Notes: a model not told the origin generated them from the sequence alone. A stretch of DNA of 64,000 nt from Guyparkeria sp. SCN-R1 (GCF_003932495.1 NZ_QZMT01000014.1:1-64000), one strand, 5' to 3'; shown: positions 19,453 through 32,092, counted from the stretch's first letter. A program made the numbers and translations.

Positions 19453-22326
19453 GTGTCCGACCTCGACGAAATCACCCCCGCACAGACGCTGCTTGATCAA
19501 CTGAGCCAGTCCTCCTCACTGGAGCCCTCGCAACGCGCCCAGCTCGAACACGTGATGCGCTGCAGCCCGTTCATCCAGCAAAGTCTGGCGGCCGAGGCCG
19601 ACATCCTCGATTACGTGCTCGATGGATGCGCCGACGACTTTCTCGGCGACGGGCTCGAGGCGCGCTTCGCCCGGCTGAACGGCTCGGTCGACGAGCGCCG
19701 AGCGCTGGAAACGGCGGCCTTCGGTCGGGAGCTACGACGCCTGCGTCGGCGCGAGATGATCCTGATCGCCTGGCGAGATCTCAACGGCATCGATGACACC
19801 GATGCCACCCTGCGCTCGCTGTCGAAACTGGCCGACTACTGCGTCGCCGAGGCGCTTGCCTACCACGAGCATCACCTGCAGTCGCGCTTTGGTCAGCCGC
19901 GCGGGCCGAACGGCGAGCCGATCGGCCTGGTCGTGATTGGCATGGGCAAGCTCGGCGGCGACGAGCTCAATTACTCCTCGGACATCGACCTGATCTTCGC
20001 CTACGCCGAGGAAGGGGAGACCGATGGCAACAAGACAATCAGCAACGCGGAGTACTTCATCCGGCTCGGCCAGCGGCTGATCCGCTCGCTCGACGAGAAG
20101 ACCGGTCACGGCTTCGTCTTCCGCGTCGACATGCGCCTGCGCCCCAACGGCGACGAAGGCCCCCTGGCGATGAGCTTCGACGGGCTGGAGCTCTACTACG
20201 CCACGCGCGGACGCGAATGGGAACGCTATGCGTGGATCAAGGCACGCGTGATTGCGGGCGACCAGGAGGCCGGGCGCGAGCTGATGGACATGCTCCGGCC
20301 GTTCGTCTTCCGTCGCTACCTCGACTTCGGTGCGTTCAGCCAATTGCGCGAGATGAAGCGCATGATCGAACGGGAGATGACCGATGCCGCCATGCACAAC
20401 AACATCAAGCTGGGCCCCGGCGGCATCCGCGAGATCGAATTCATCGGCCAGCTGTTCCAGCTACTGCGCGGCGGGCGCGAACCCGAGCTGCAGGCGCGAC
20501 GACTGATCCCGGTGCTCGCCATCCTCGAGGAAATGGGCGAGCTGGACGAACACACCGTCGCCGATCTCACCGCCGGTTACGACTTCCTGCGCCGGTCCGA
20601 GAACCGTCTGCAGATGCTCTACGACCACCAGACGCAGACCCTGCCGGACAACAGGTTCGATCAACTGCGCCTGGCGATCGCGATGGGATTCGAGGACTGG
20701 GGTCATTTCCTTTATGCCCTCGACCAGCACCGCGACCGCATCCACGGGCATTTCTCCGAGGTACTGCGGCTGCCCAGCGACAACGATGAGAGCGAGGAAC
20801 CGTTGGAACAGGTCTGGAACGGCCTGGGCAATGTCACGGATCGCGTCGCCATCCTCGAACGCCACGGCTTCGAGCAGGCCTCGGTGCTGGAGCGCCACCT
20901 CTCGTCGTGGCGCGATACCCAGGCGCCGGCGATCAGCGGTACCGTGGCGCAGCGACTCGACGAGCTGATGCCCGATCTGCTGCGTGACATCAGTGCCTAT
21001 CAGGGCCAGGTGGCTATCCTCGATCGCATGCTCGACCTGCTGACGGCCATCCTGCGCCGCTCGGTCTACGTCGCATTGCTGATCGAACAGCCCCAGGCCC
21101 GTCGCCAACTGGTCCGGCTGGTCCACGGCAGCCCGTGGATTGCCTCGTTGCTGACGCAGCACCCGATTCTCCTCGACGAGCTGATCGACCCCGAAACCCT
21201 GTATGCCCCGCCCAACAAGACGGAACTGGCACAGGAACTGGGGGAACTGCTGGGCAAATGTCCGCACGACGAGGAACGCAGCCTCGACGAACTGCGCCGC
21301 TTCAAGCAACTTGCGACCCTGCGGGTGGCCGCTGCCGACGTGGTGGGCGCATTGCCGGTGATGCGGGTATCCGACCAGCTCACCTGGATCGCCGAGGTGA
21401 TCCTCGAGGCGGTTCACCAGCGTGCCCGCGAGCAAATCGAGGCGCGCCACGGCAAGCCCCGCGCCGTCAACGAGGCCGGCGAGACCTTCACGCCGGGGCT
21501 GGCCATCATCGGTTACGGCAAGCTCGGCGGGATCGAGCTCGGCTACGGCTCGGACCTCGACGTGGTCTTCCTGCACGATTCCACCGATCGGGAAGCGGTC
21601 ACCGACGGTGATCGATCGATAGACAACAGCCTCTACTTCGCGCGGCTGGCCCAGAAGATCATTCACACCCTGAGCATCCGCACGCCGGCCGGCGTGCTCT
21701 ACGAGGTCGACACGCGCCTGCGGCCGGACGGCGTCGGGGGGTTGCTGGTCTCGTCGGTGAACGCCTTCGCGCAATACCAGGCGGAACACGCCTGGGTCTG
21801 GGAGGTACAGGCAATGTGCCGGGCGCGTTTCGTGGGCGGATCCAACTCGGTGGGCGATACCTTCGCCGAGATCCGGCGCCAGACGCTGACCCAGGAAAGG
21901 GACCCGATCGAGCTGCGCGAGGCCGTGGTGGGCATGCGCCGCAAAATGAGGGCAAACCAAACCGAGACACCGGCCGGGCTATTCCACCTTAAGCGCGACG
22001 TCGGCGGCATCACTGACATCGAATTCCTGGTGCAGTACCTCTTGCTGCGCCATGCCGCCGAGCACCCGGAGATCCTCGAGTTCACGGATAACATCCGTCA
22101 GCTCGATTCGCTCAGGGATGCCGGGTTGATCGACGCCGAGGCCAGCGACTCGCTGATCCAGGCCTACCGGACTCTGCGGGACGCGGGCCATCATCAGGCC
22201 CTGCTGGGCAGCCGCTCGGTGGTCGAGGCCCAGGCGTACGAGGCCGAGAGACAAATCGTGATCGATCAATGGCGGGCGTTGGTCGGTTGCCTGCCACCGG
22301 GGTCAGACGGCGATAGCACCGATTAG
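19453..22326 (+). CDS. glnE: Bifunctional glutamine synthetase adenylyltransferase/deadenylase
   Basis: 957 residues with a GTG start. It adds and removes AMP on glutamine synthetase under control of PII. Two nucleotidyltransferase domains are visible: 'GMGKLGGDELNYSSDIDLIF' (about residue 160, deadenylase half) and 'GYGKLGGIELGYGSDLDVVF' (about residue 685, adenylylating half), each with the paired aspartates, followed by helical domains ('GPGGIREIEFIGQLFQLLRG' and 'DVGGITDIEFLVQYLLLRHA'). It links functionally to the glnK-amtB genes at 57.5-59.1 kb. Confidence 0.96.
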   Translation: MSDLDEITPAQTLLDQLSQSSSLEPSQRAQLEHVMRCSPFIQQSLAAEADILDYVLDGCADDFLGDGLEARFARLNGSVDERRALETAAFGRELRRLRRREMILIAWRDLNGIDDTDATLRSLSKLADYCVAEALAYHEHHLQSRFGQPRGPNGEPIGLVVIGMGKLGGDELNYSSDIDLIFAYAEEGETDGNKTISNAEYFIRLGQRLIRSLDEKTGHGFVFRVDMRLRPNGDEGPLAMSFDGLELYYATRGREWERYAWIKARVIAGDQEAGRELMDMLRPFVFRRYLDFGAFSQLREMKRMIEREMTDAAMHNNIKLGPGGIREIEFIGQLFQLLRGGREPELQARRLIPVLAILEEMGELDEHTVADLTAGYDFLRRSENRLQMLYDHQTQTLPDNRFDQLRLAIAMGFEDWGHFLYALDQHRDRIHGHFSEVLRLPSDNDESEEPLEQVWNGLGNVTDRVAILERHGFEQASVLERHLSSWRDTQAPAISGTVAQRLDELMPDLLRDISAYQGQVAILDRMLDLLTAILRRSVYVALLIEQPQARRQLVRLVHGSPWIASLLTQHPILLDELIDPETLYAPPNKTELAQELGELLGKCPHDEERSLDELRRFKQLATLRVAAADVVGALPVMRVSDQLTWIAEVILEAVHQRAREQIEARHGKPRAVNEAGETFTPGLAIIGYGKLGGIELGYGSDLDVVFLHDSTDREAVTDGDRSIDNSLYFARLAQKIIHTLSIRTPAGVLYEVDTRLRPDGVGGLLVSSVNAFAQYQAEHAWVWEVQAMCRARFVGGSNSVGDTFAEIRRQTLTQERDPIELREAVVGMRRKMRANQTETPAGLFHLKRDVGGITDIEFLVQYLLLRHAAEHPEILEFTDNIRQLDSLRDAGLIDAEASDSLIQAYRTLRDAGHHQALLGSRSVVEAQAYEAERQIVIDQWRALVGCLPPGSDGDSTD

Positions 22327-22346
22327 CGGTCGGGCTGCGGCGCCCG

Positions 22347-23138
22347 TTAGCTGCCGGGCGCACCGTGATCGAGTTCGAGCACCACGGGGGCATGATCGGA
22401 CGGACGCTCCCAGCGACGGGGCTCCACGTCGATCCGGCAGGCCCGGGCTTGATCGCGCAGGGCCTCACTGATCAGGATCAGGTCGATCCGCAGGCCGCGA
22501 TTGCGACGGAAATTGGCCTGCCGATAATCCCACCAGGAAAAGGCGTTCTCCGGCTGATCGAACAGGCGGAAGGCGTCGATCAATCCGGTCTCGAGGATCC
22601 GGTCGAGCGCATCGCGCTCGGGGGTGCTGCACAGGATACGATCCCGCCAGGCTTCCGGGTCATGGACATCGGCGTCCGTGGGGGCGATGTTGAAATCGCC
22701 GACCACCACGCGCTTGGCGTACCGGCCTGCCTCCTCGGCCAACCACCGGGTCAGGGCTTCCAGCCAGGAAAGCTTGTAGGCGTATTTTTCCGAACCGACC
22801 GCCTCGCCATTGACCACGTAGAGGTTGATCACCCGCAAATCGCCGAACGTCGCGGCAATCACCCGTCGCTGAGGGTCCTCGAAACCGGGGATATCGGTGA
22901 CCACGTCGGTCGGTTCCGGCCAGTGGGCGGGATAGACCCACGCCACCCCGTTGTAAGTCTTCTGGCCGTTGGCGATCACGCGGTAGCCGGCCGCCTCGAT
23001 CGTCTCGCGATCGATGGCCTCGTCGAGCTGCTTTAGCTCTTGCAAGCCGAGCAGGGTGGCGGGCTGGTCGGCCAGCCATTCCAGTACCTGCGATTGGCGG
23101 ACCTTGAGCGAATTGACGTTCCAGCTAACGATGTTCAT
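22347..23138 (-). CDS. Exonuclease III-family AP endonuclease (second of two)
   Basis: 263 residues starting MNIVSWNVNSLKVRQSQVLE. Catalytic motifs are 'WNVNSL', 'GLQELKQ' (metal glutamate), 'VVGDFNIAPTDADVHDP' and 'PSDHAPVVLEL'. It belongs to the same fold as the gene at 5369-6136 but the sequences are well separated, so these are old paralogues rather than a recent duplication. It has the XthA/NExo type of opening and is convergent with glnE. Confidence 0.93.
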   Translation of the reverse strand: MNIVSWNVNSLKVRQSQVLEWLADQPATLLGLQELKQLDEAIDRETIEAAGYRVIANGQKTYNGVAWVYPAHWPEPTDVVTDIPGFEDPQRRVIAATFGDLRVINLYVVNGEAVGSEKYAYKLSWLEALTRWLAEEAGRYAKRVVVGDFNIAPTDADVHDPEAWRDRILCSTPERDALDRILETGLIDAFRLFDQPENAFSWWDYRQANFRRNRGLRIDLILISEALRDQARACRIDVEPRRWERPSDHAPVVLELDHGAPGS

Positions 23139-23214
23139 GCGCGTCTGCCTCGGGCGAAATCCGTGAGCGAAATCATGGGACCATTCTCGCAGAATCCGGG
23201 CAACCTGCGGGTCG

Positions 23215-24162
23215 TCAGAACGGCGCGCGAATCCCCTGGGCGATCAGCCAGATCACGAACAACAGCAACGCGGCGCTGATGAACGCGCCAGCCTTGCGGG
23301 TCTTGCGGCGTATCAGGCTTTCCTGGGGCAGCCCGGAGATGATGAACGGCTCACCACCCGTCGGCCGGTGCAGGAGATGAACGGTGTTGCTGCCCGAGAC
23401 CCGTGGGTCATCGACCTCGCTGAGCTCCTTTCTCGCCTGCGCCCGAGCCAGGCGCATGGCCCAGTCCCATTCACGCGGCGAGATCTCGCCATCGCCATCC
23501 AGATCGAAACGTTCACGGGCCGCCGCGTCGTGTTTCCACTCCTGCAGCAGTGCACGACGACGCCTTTCGATCACGTCCTTCTCCGAGACACCACCATTGC
23601 GGTGGCCACGGGTTTCCAACCAGCCGAGCACGTAAAGGGGCTGTTCGGGGAGAAGCAGGCGTTCGGTGTAGCGATACGGCTTGCCGCCGAAACCGAGCGA
23701 GGACGTCGACGACCAGTCGGAGTCCGAGGCACGCTCGCGCCAGCGTCGACTGGAATGCGGGATTACCCGGGCGTGATCCGGATCGACGAACGCCTCGTCG
23801 GTGCCATCGTCGATCCGCAGCAGGGCATCGCTGGTCCGCCGCTCGACGGTGACCCAGTTCCGATTCTTGCCGCTGGACTCAAGCCGCTCGATCTTCATGT
23901 CGAACCACAGACACGGGGTGAAGGTCAGCGGCGAGTAGAGAGGGTGCTCGTCGATCACCCGTCCGGTGCCCTCAATCTCGTTGAAGCCCTGGGCGGCCGA
24001 GCGCAGCTTGGCGGTGGGGGTATGGGCGATGATTCGCGCGCGGGCAAGGGTGCGAAACCCGACGAACAGGCAGACCAGCAGCAGGATCAGCAACCCCGTC
24101 CAGAGCACCAGGTAGAAACCCGGTTCGAGACCGATCAACCAGTCGGATAGGGCGTCCTGCAT
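23215..24162 (-). CDS. GIDE-domain membrane protein with an EF-hand
   Basis: 315 residues: an N-terminal membrane helix (about 15-37), a GIDE-type beta domain ('GTGRVIDEHPLYSPLTFTPC', 'WVTVERRTSDALLRIDDGT'), a calcium-binding EF-hand loop 'DLDGDGEISPREW' at about residue 225, and a C-terminal membrane helix. GIDE domains were named from eukaryotic E3 ligases; there is no RING here, so ligase activity is not implied. The gene sits next to lemA on the same strand (31-bp gap), a known recurrent pairing in bacteria. Function is unknown. Confidence 0.8.
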   Translation of the reverse strand: MQDALSDWLIGLEPGFYLVLWTGLLILLLVCLFVGFRTLARARIIAHTPTAKLRSAAQGFNEIEGTGRVIDEHPLYSPLTFTPCLWFDMKIERLESSGKNRNWVTVERRTSDALLRIDDGTDEAFVDPDHARVIPHSSRRWRERASDSDWSSTSSLGFGGKPYRYTERLLLPEQPLYVLGWLETRGHRNGGVSEKDVIERRRRALLQEWKHDAAARERFDLDGDGEISPREWDWAMRLARAQARKELSEVDDPRVSGSNTVHLLHRPTGGEPFIISGLPQESLIRRKTRKAGAFISAALLLFVIWLIAQGIRAPF

Positions 24163-24193
24163 CGGTCGTCAACCAGACTGCGAACAGCCGGGA

Positions 24194-24766
24194 TCAGCTG
24201 AACAGGGCCTTCACGTCGACGTCTTCGGTGGTCTTGCGATCGAACTCCAGCAACCGGAAGGCACGGAAGCGGAACAACTGGGCGATCAGGACATCCGGGA
24301 ACTGTTCGATGCGGATGTTATTGGTGTTGACCGCCGCGTTGTAGAACTCGCGCCGATCGGCAATCTCGTTCTCCAGCCCGCTGATGCGCTGCTGCAGGTG
24401 CTGGAAGGTCTCGTTGGCCTTGAGCTCGGGGTAGGCCTCGGCCACCGCGAACAGGTTACCCAGACCGAGGCGCAGGCTCTGCTCGGCCCCGCCCAGCGCC
24501 CCGACGTCGCCGCGCTGCTGCGCGTCATTGACCGCCGCGCGCGCCTCCATCACTCGTTCGAGCGTATCGCGCTCGTAGTGCATGTACTGCCGGGCGGTTT
24601 CGACCAGCTTGGGCAACTCGTCGTGACGCTGACGAAGCAGCACGTCGATGTTCGACCAGGCCTGCGAGACGTTGTGCTTCAGCTGCACCAGACCGTTGTA
24701 GACGATGATCCCCCAGATCAGGATCAGCACCAGCAGGAAAACGATGATCGACAGCGCGATGCCCAT
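24194..24766 (-). CDS. lemA: LemA family protein
   Basis: 190 residues. One N-terminal membrane helix ('IALSIIVFLLVLILIWGIIV') is followed by a helical domain with the LemA signatures 'NGLVQLKHNVSQAWSNIDVL' and 'LKANETFQHLQQRISGLENE'. LemA proteins are membrane-anchored four-helix proteins of unclear function, often beside GIDE- or TPM-domain genes, as here. Confidence 0.93.
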   Translation of the reverse strand: MGIALSIIVFLLVLILIWGIIVYNGLVQLKHNVSQAWSNIDVLLRQRHDELPKLVETARQYMHYERDTLERVMEARAAVNDAQQRGDVGALGGAEQSLRLGLGNLFAVAEAYPELKANETFQHLQQRISGLENEIADRREFYNAAVNTNNIRIEQFPDVLIAQLFRFRAFRLLEFDRKTTEDVDVKALFS

Positions 24767-24828
24767 GGTTTGCTCGCCTCCGTGGCTACCCCGCCGTAAC
24801 GGGGTTCAGTTGCTTCAATGACTGCGGG

Positions 24829-27631
<2,803 letters not shown>

Positions 27632-27707
27632 CTAGCGATCATACCATTTTCCCGCCCAACCTCGGACCGGAGTGGTGATCGGCCTGCCAACCCGGGGCCG
27701 ACGGCAC

Positions 27708-28778
27708 TCAACGCGGCGTGATCTGGCCTGCCGAGACCGCAAAGCGTGCCTGGATATCGCCCTCGCCATCGATGGCATCGGCGGCGATCACGCTGACGAA
27801 CGCCTGGTGGCCGCTCGTGCCGAGATAGTCCAGCACCCGGCGGCGATTGTCCGCATCGAGCTCCGAGGCCAGATCGTCGAACAGCACCACCGCGGGTTCA
27901 CCACGCACCTCGGCCCAGAGGTCGAGCACCGCCAGGTGCAACAGCACCACCAGCATCTTGATCTGCCCGCGGGAGGCGACCTGCCGGGCCTCGTGATCGT
28001 CGAGCGCGATCTTGAGATCCGCGCGGTGGGGACCGAACAGGCTTGCCTGCTGGTCGCGTTCGCGCTCGGCACCCTGGCGAAGGGCTTGTTCGAGATCGAG
28101 ATCCTGGCGGTAGCCGGGCAGGTAACGCAAGGCGAGCGCGCTACCCGGCAGCATCCGCTCCAACAGGGCGGTGATCCGCTGGTTGAGATCCGCGAGCACG
28201 TCGCATCGGGCCGTCTCGAGTCGGCCAGCGGTTTCGAGATAGAGCTGATCCCATGCCGGTTCACGGCGGCCCCGGCGCAGCAGGGCATTGCGCTGCTTGA
28301 GCGCGCGCTGGAAATCGCGATGGATGCCGTGGAAATACGGCCGGGCATAGAACCCGACGCGGTCGAGGAAACGGCGCCGGTAATCGGGCGAACCGAGCAC
28401 CAGGTCGTCGGATTGCGGGTGCAGGGCAAGCACCGGCAGCAGCCGGGCCAGTTCACTCAACCGGGCGACGTTTTCCTGATCGACCCTCAGGGTCATGCTG
28501 CGTCGGTCGCGCTGCAACGCGAGCCGATGCGCGGTGTGACCGGTCTGGGTCTTCACCTCGGCACGCAACAGGAGATCGTTGGCACCGTGTCGAATCAGTT
28601 CGCTGGCGTTGTTGCCGCGAAAGGAGCGACCGAGGCTCAAGGTGTGAATCGCCTCGAGCAGGCTGGTCTTGCCGGCGCCGTTGGCCCCGCTGATCAGGTT
28701 GATGCCGGCCGCCGGTTCGAGATCGAGCGGTTCGAGGTTGCGGAACCGCTCGACGTGCAGTGTCGCCAGTCGCGTCAC
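27708..28778 (-). CDS. recF: DNA replication and repair protein RecF
   Basis: 356 residues. It is an SMC-like ATPase that helps load RecA at single-strand gaps with RecO and RecR. The Walker A motif 'SGANGAGKTSLLEAI' is at about residue 31, the signature-like 'SRGQIKMLVVLLHLA' follows later, and Walker B is in 'AVVLFDDLASELD'. It begins ten bases after dnaN ends on the same strand, the conserved origin-region order. Confidence 0.95.
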   Translation of the reverse strand: MTRLATLHVERFRNLEPLDLEPAAGINLISGANGAGKTSLLEAIHTLSLGRSFRGNNASELIRHGANDLLLRAEVKTQTGHTAHRLALQRDRRSMTLRVDQENVARLSELARLLPVLALHPQSDDLVLGSPDYRRRFLDRVGFYARPYFHGIHRDFQRALKQRNALLRRGRREPAWDQLYLETAGRLETARCDVLADLNQRITALLERMLPGSALALRYLPGYRQDLDLEQALRQGAERERDQQASLFGPHRADLKIALDDHEARQVASRGQIKMLVVLLHLAVLDLWAEVRGEPAVVLFDDLASELDADNRRRVLDYLGTSGHQAFVSVIAADAIDGEGDIQARFAVSAGQITPR

Positions 28779-28788
28779 GTCAAGCCGC

Positions 28789-29898
28789 TTAGATCTTCAT
28801 CGGCATGAGGACGTAGCGGGTCCGGATGGCGTCTTCGTCGGTCGGCAGAATCAGGGCACTGGATTCGGGGGTCTCGAAATCCATGCGGACCTGCATGTCG
28901 TCGACGTGCGAGAGGATTGCCAGCATGTAACTGATATTGAAGGCAATTTTCAGGTCATCGCCCTGGTAGTGTACCGGGATCTCCTCGCGGGAGGATTCCT
29001 GGTCGCTGTTGATCGCCTCGATCGCGAGCCGGTCGGATTGCAGGTGGTAGTGCGCGCCGGCGAAGCGGTCGGTATTGAGCACGGACGCACGTTGCAGGAC
29101 CTGCTTGAGCGTTTCGCGATCTACGTGGACCTGCTTGCTGTTGTTCTTCGGAATGACCCGCTCGTAGTCCGGGAATCGGCCGTCGATGAGCTTGCTGACC
29201 ATGCGCTGGTGGGCAAGTTTGAGTTCGATCTGCTGGGTACTGACCAGCAATTCGACCGGGGAATTGTCGTCGCGGTCCAGCGCCCGCATCAGTTCCATCA
29301 CCATCTTGCGCGGCACGATGATGCGCAGGGTCTCCTCGATCGATTGCTGACTGTCGGTCTCGGCGAGCGCCAGTCGATGGCCGTCGGTGGCCACGCAACG
29401 AATGCGTTCCGGGCTGACTTCGAACAGCAGGCCGTTGAGGAAATAGCGGACATCCTGCTGGGCCATCGAAAACTGTGTCTTGTCCAGCATGGCGCGAAGC
29501 CGATCCTGTCCGAGAACCAGGCGATGTTCCTCGGTGGTCGCCTCCATGCGCGGGTATTCGTCAGCAGGCAGGCAGGCGAGTCGAAACACGCTGTGGCCGG
29601 CCTGGACGATGACGAAGCCTTCTTCCTGGCGAATGACGATCTGCGATTCGGCGGGGATTGCTCGAATGATGTCGTGCAACTTGCGTGCGTTGACCGTGGT
29701 TCGACCCGGCTGTGGGGCGTCGACGGGACACTCGCTTTCCAGTTGGATCTCGAGATCGGTGCCGGTGAGCTTGAGCTGATCGGCATCCACTTCAAGTAGC
29801 AGGTTGCCCAGGATCGGCATCGTCTGGCGTTTCTCGACGCCTCCGATTACCCGGTTGATGGCATCGAGCAGGTCCGGTCGACTGACGGTCAGTTGCAT
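28789..29898 (-). CDS. dnaN: DNA polymerase III beta sliding clamp
   Basis: 369 residues, standard length. It forms the dimeric ring that tethers polymerase to DNA. The N-terminus is 'MQLTVSRPDLLDAINRVIGG' and the C-terminus ends 'YVLMPMKI', close to the near-universal MPM(R/K)(I/L) ending. It is located between dnaA and recF. The 266-bp space upstream holds DnaA-box-like sequences. Confidence 0.97.
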   Translation of the reverse strand: MQLTVSRPDLLDAINRVIGGVEKRQTMPILGNLLLEVDADQLKLTGTDLEIQLESECPVDAPQPGRTTVNARKLHDIIRAIPAESQIVIRQEEGFVIVQAGHSVFRLACLPADEYPRMEATTEEHRLVLGQDRLRAMLDKTQFSMAQQDVRYFLNGLLFEVSPERIRCVATDGHRLALAETDSQQSIEETLRIIVPRKMVMELMRALDRDDNSPVELLVSTQQIELKLAHQRMVSKLIDGRFPDYERVIPKNNSKQVHVDRETLKQVLQRASVLNTDRFAGAHYHLQSDRLAIEAINSDQESSREEIPVHYQGDDLKIAFNISYMLAILSHVDDMQVRMDFETPESSALILPTDEDAIRTRYVLMPMKI

Positions 29899-30073
29899 GG
29901 TGGGCGGTTCCTCTGAATCAGTAACAGATGTTTTTATTCTGTTGATGATGATGAATGTGATGTAGCCGTTTTCCTTGGGATAAGTGCGAAAAGCCGAGTT
30001 CGATCAGTAGCTTCTCGCACTTAACAGGTTGGCTCAATGCCATGGGACGGCCTGTGTATGAAATGGGACGGTT

Positions 30074-30082
30074 TGTGGAAAA
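30074..30082 (-). promoter_or_regulatory. DnaA box
   Basis: On the minus strand it reads TTTTCCACA, which fits the consensus TTWTNCACA. Confidence 0.5.
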
Positions 30083-30098
30083 CTCGTTATTCGCGGAT

Positions 30099-30107
30099 TC
30101 ATCCACA
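30099..30107 (+). promoter_or_regulatory. DnaA box-like site
   Basis: TCATCCACA differs from TTATCCACA at one position and lies 16 bp from the preceding box. Confidence 0.4.
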
Positions 30108-30164
30108 CGTTCCCCAGTGCCTGTCCCCGTGATGTGCGTGGCTTGTCCCCAGGACCGGCTGTGT

Positions 30165-31574
30165 TTACACATTCAGCGTGTGTCGCAGCAGGTTGTAGTC
30201 GTCATTGATCTTGCTGTCGATCTCGCGAAGCTCTTCGATCTTGCGCACCGCGTGCAGCACTGTGGTGTGATCGCGGCCGCCGAACGATTCGCCGATTTCG
30301 GGCAGGGAGTGGTTGGTCAACTCCTTGGCCAGTGCCATCGCGAGCTGGCGCGGTCGGGCGATCGAACGAGTGCGTCGGGCGCCGGTGAGCTCCTGGATCT
30401 TGACGTTGTAGTACTTGGCGACCGTGCGCTGGATGTTGTCCAGGGTGATCATCTTGGCGTGCGCCGAGATCATGTCCTTTAGCGCATCCTTGGTCGACTC
30501 GATGGTGATCGGCCGCTTGGAGAACTGCGTGGTGACGATCACCCGTCGCAGGGCACCCTCGAGTTCGCGGATGTTGGCCTGGATGCGCCGGGCGATGAAG
30601 AAGGCGACGTCCGAATCGAGATCGATGCCCGACTGCTCGGCCTTGCTGTGCAGGATGGCGACCCGGGTTTCCATGTCGGGCGGCTCGACCGCCACGGTCA
30701 GACCCCAGCCGAAGCGCGACTTCAAGCGTTCCTCCAGCCCCTCGATCTCCTTGGGGTAGCGATCGCAGGTCATCACGATCTGCTTGCCCTGCTCGATCAG
30801 CGCGTTGAAGGTGTGGAAAAACTCCTCCTGGCTGCGCGGCTTGGTGGCGAAGAACTGGATGTCGTCGATCAGCAGCGCGTCGATGCCGCGGTAGAAGTTC
30901 TTGAACTGCTCGGTGTTGTTGTTGCGAATCGCGGTGATCATTTCCTGCACGTACCGCTCGCTGTGCAGGTAGATCACGCGCCGGTCGCCTTGCTGCTCGA
31001 TGATCTGATTGCCCACCGCGTGCATCAGATGGGTCTTGCCCAGGCCCACGCCACCGTAGATCAGCAACGGGTTGTAGCTGGCCCCGGCATTGGCGGCGAC
31101 CTGCTGGGAGGCCGCACACGCCAGTTGGTTCGACTTGCCCTGGACGAACGTCTCGAAGGTAAAGCCGCGATTGAGATTGTGCGAGAAGCCTTCGTCGGCG
31201 GTGTCACCCGGCTCGACCGGCTCGGGTTCGATCGGACTGGGCGTGGTCGGTCGAGGGGCCGCAGGCGCCGGCCGGGTGCTCGGCGGCGTGCTCGGGGTCG
31301 TCGATGACTTGGTATGGCTGCGTCCTGCCTCGCCGATGCGCAACGAGACGTCGAGCTCGGGTTGGCCGGAAATCTCGCGGGCGTGGATGCGAATCTGTTC
31401 GAGCAGTTTCTGGTTGACCCAGTCGAAGGCGAAGCGGTTGGGGGCCCACAGCAGCCATTGCTCGTCGCTGACCTGTTCGGCCTGCAACGGGAATATCCAC
31501 ATGGTCAGCTGATCGTTCGGCAACTCCTGGGCCAGACGATCGATGCATTGTTGCCACATCGGGAAATGCTGCAT
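30165..31574 (-). CDS. dnaA: Chromosomal replication initiator DnaA
   Basis: 469 residues. Domain I is N-terminal ('CIDRLAQELPNDQLTMWIFP'), domain II a P/T-rich linker (about 105-130), and domain III an AAA+ ATPase with Walker A 'GGVGLGKTHLMHAV' and Walker B 'ALLIDDIQF'. Domain IV has the DnaA-box-binding helix-turn-helix 'GESFGGRDHTTVLHA'. It binds DnaA boxes and opens the origin. It is first in the dnaA-dnaN-recF run and divergent from rpmH. Confidence 0.97.
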   Translation of the reverse strand: MQHFPMWQQCIDRLAQELPNDQLTMWIFPLQAEQVSDEQWLLWAPNRFAFDWVNQKLLEQIRIHAREISGQPELDVSLRIGEAGRSHTKSSTTPSTPPSTRPAPAAPRPTTPSPIEPEPVEPGDTADEGFSHNLNRGFTFETFVQGKSNQLACAASQQVAANAGASYNPLLIYGGVGLGKTHLMHAVGNQIIEQQGDRRVIYLHSERYVQEMITAIRNNNTEQFKNFYRGIDALLIDDIQFFATKPRSQEEFFHTFNALIEQGKQIVMTCDRYPKEIEGLEERLKSRFGWGLTVAVEPPDMETRVAILHSKAEQSGIDLDSDVAFFIARRIQANIRELEGALRRVIVTTQFSKRPITIESTKDALKDMISAHAKMITLDNIQRTVAKYYNVKIQELTGARRTRSIARPRQLAMALAKELTNHSLPEIGESFGGRDHTTVLHAVRKIEELREIDSKINDDYNLLRHTLNV

Positions 31575-31618
31575 GACGACGGTCGTTCTCCACCGGTTCG
31601 GGGTCGGCTGGGGGTCTT

Positions 31619-31782
31619 TACACGAATCGAGACCGCCGCTGACGCAGTCTGGCGGGCTTTCTGGCCTGCTCGCCCTGGTTCGTCACGGGGTGTTCCGCTT
31701 CTTGACGGGCAATCAGCCCGCGGTTGAATCGGTGCCGTGACGGCCAAAACGCCGGCAAGCCGGGGCCGCGGAGATTCGTGTA
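31619..31782. repeat. Diverged miniature element, copy 3
   Basis: A shorter (about 164 bp), diverged relative of the elements at 5099 and 27367. The ends TACACGAATC and GATTCGTGTA are inverted repeats, and the minus-strand interior GCGGGCTGATTGCCCGTCAA resembles GCGGGCTCATTGCCCGTCGA of copy 2. It sits just upstream of dnaA. The exact borders are uncertain. Confidence 0.55.
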
Positions 31783-31837
31783 TCGATACCTCGGACAAGG
31801 GGCGGATGATAACATCCACCCCCGGCCGATCGACATC

Positions 31838-31846
31838 TTATCCACA
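31838..31846 (+). promoter_or_regulatory. Consensus DnaA box
   Basis: A perfect TTATCCACA lies in the dnaA-rpmH spacer, where pseudomonad-type origins lie and where DnaA often represses its own gene. Only one perfect box is visible in this spacer. Confidence 0.65.
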
Positions 31847-31955
31847 AGATATGAGACGGTCGCGAATCCGCCGGTACGCAGACCAGCGGCGGGTGGTTCC
31901 TGACCGGGTTTCGAGGTACCGGGGCAGTCTTTCCGGGGCCCGTGCCACGTCGCCC

Positions 31956-31986
31956 TTGACAGCGGCCCCCGGTCTGTCAGAGTATT
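31956..31986 (+). promoter_or_regulatory. Possible sigma-70 promoter of rpmH-rnpA
   Basis: TTGACA at 31956-31961 is a perfect -35 element. A weak -10 candidate (GAGTAT) lies about 18 bases downstream. It is about 110 bp before rpmH. Confidence 0.4.
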
Positions 31987-32092
31987 CGGCCCCTTTTTCA
32001 AGCGGATACGGTCGATCAATTCGACCCGAACGGACCGGCGAGGCCGGTCTTTCCGACCACATCATCGACCTGATCAATACTGGGACGTCGTC

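Larger units (their letters stand above)
29899..30164. other. dnaA-dnaN intergenic region, origin candidate
   Basis: 266 bp with an AT-rich stretch (about 29918-29965, many T and ATG repeats) and DnaA-box-like sequences at 30074-30082 and 30099-30107. In pseudomonads a second origin region lies in this same interval. The number of good boxes is small, so it may be a regulatory region or part of the origin. Confidence 0.45.
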
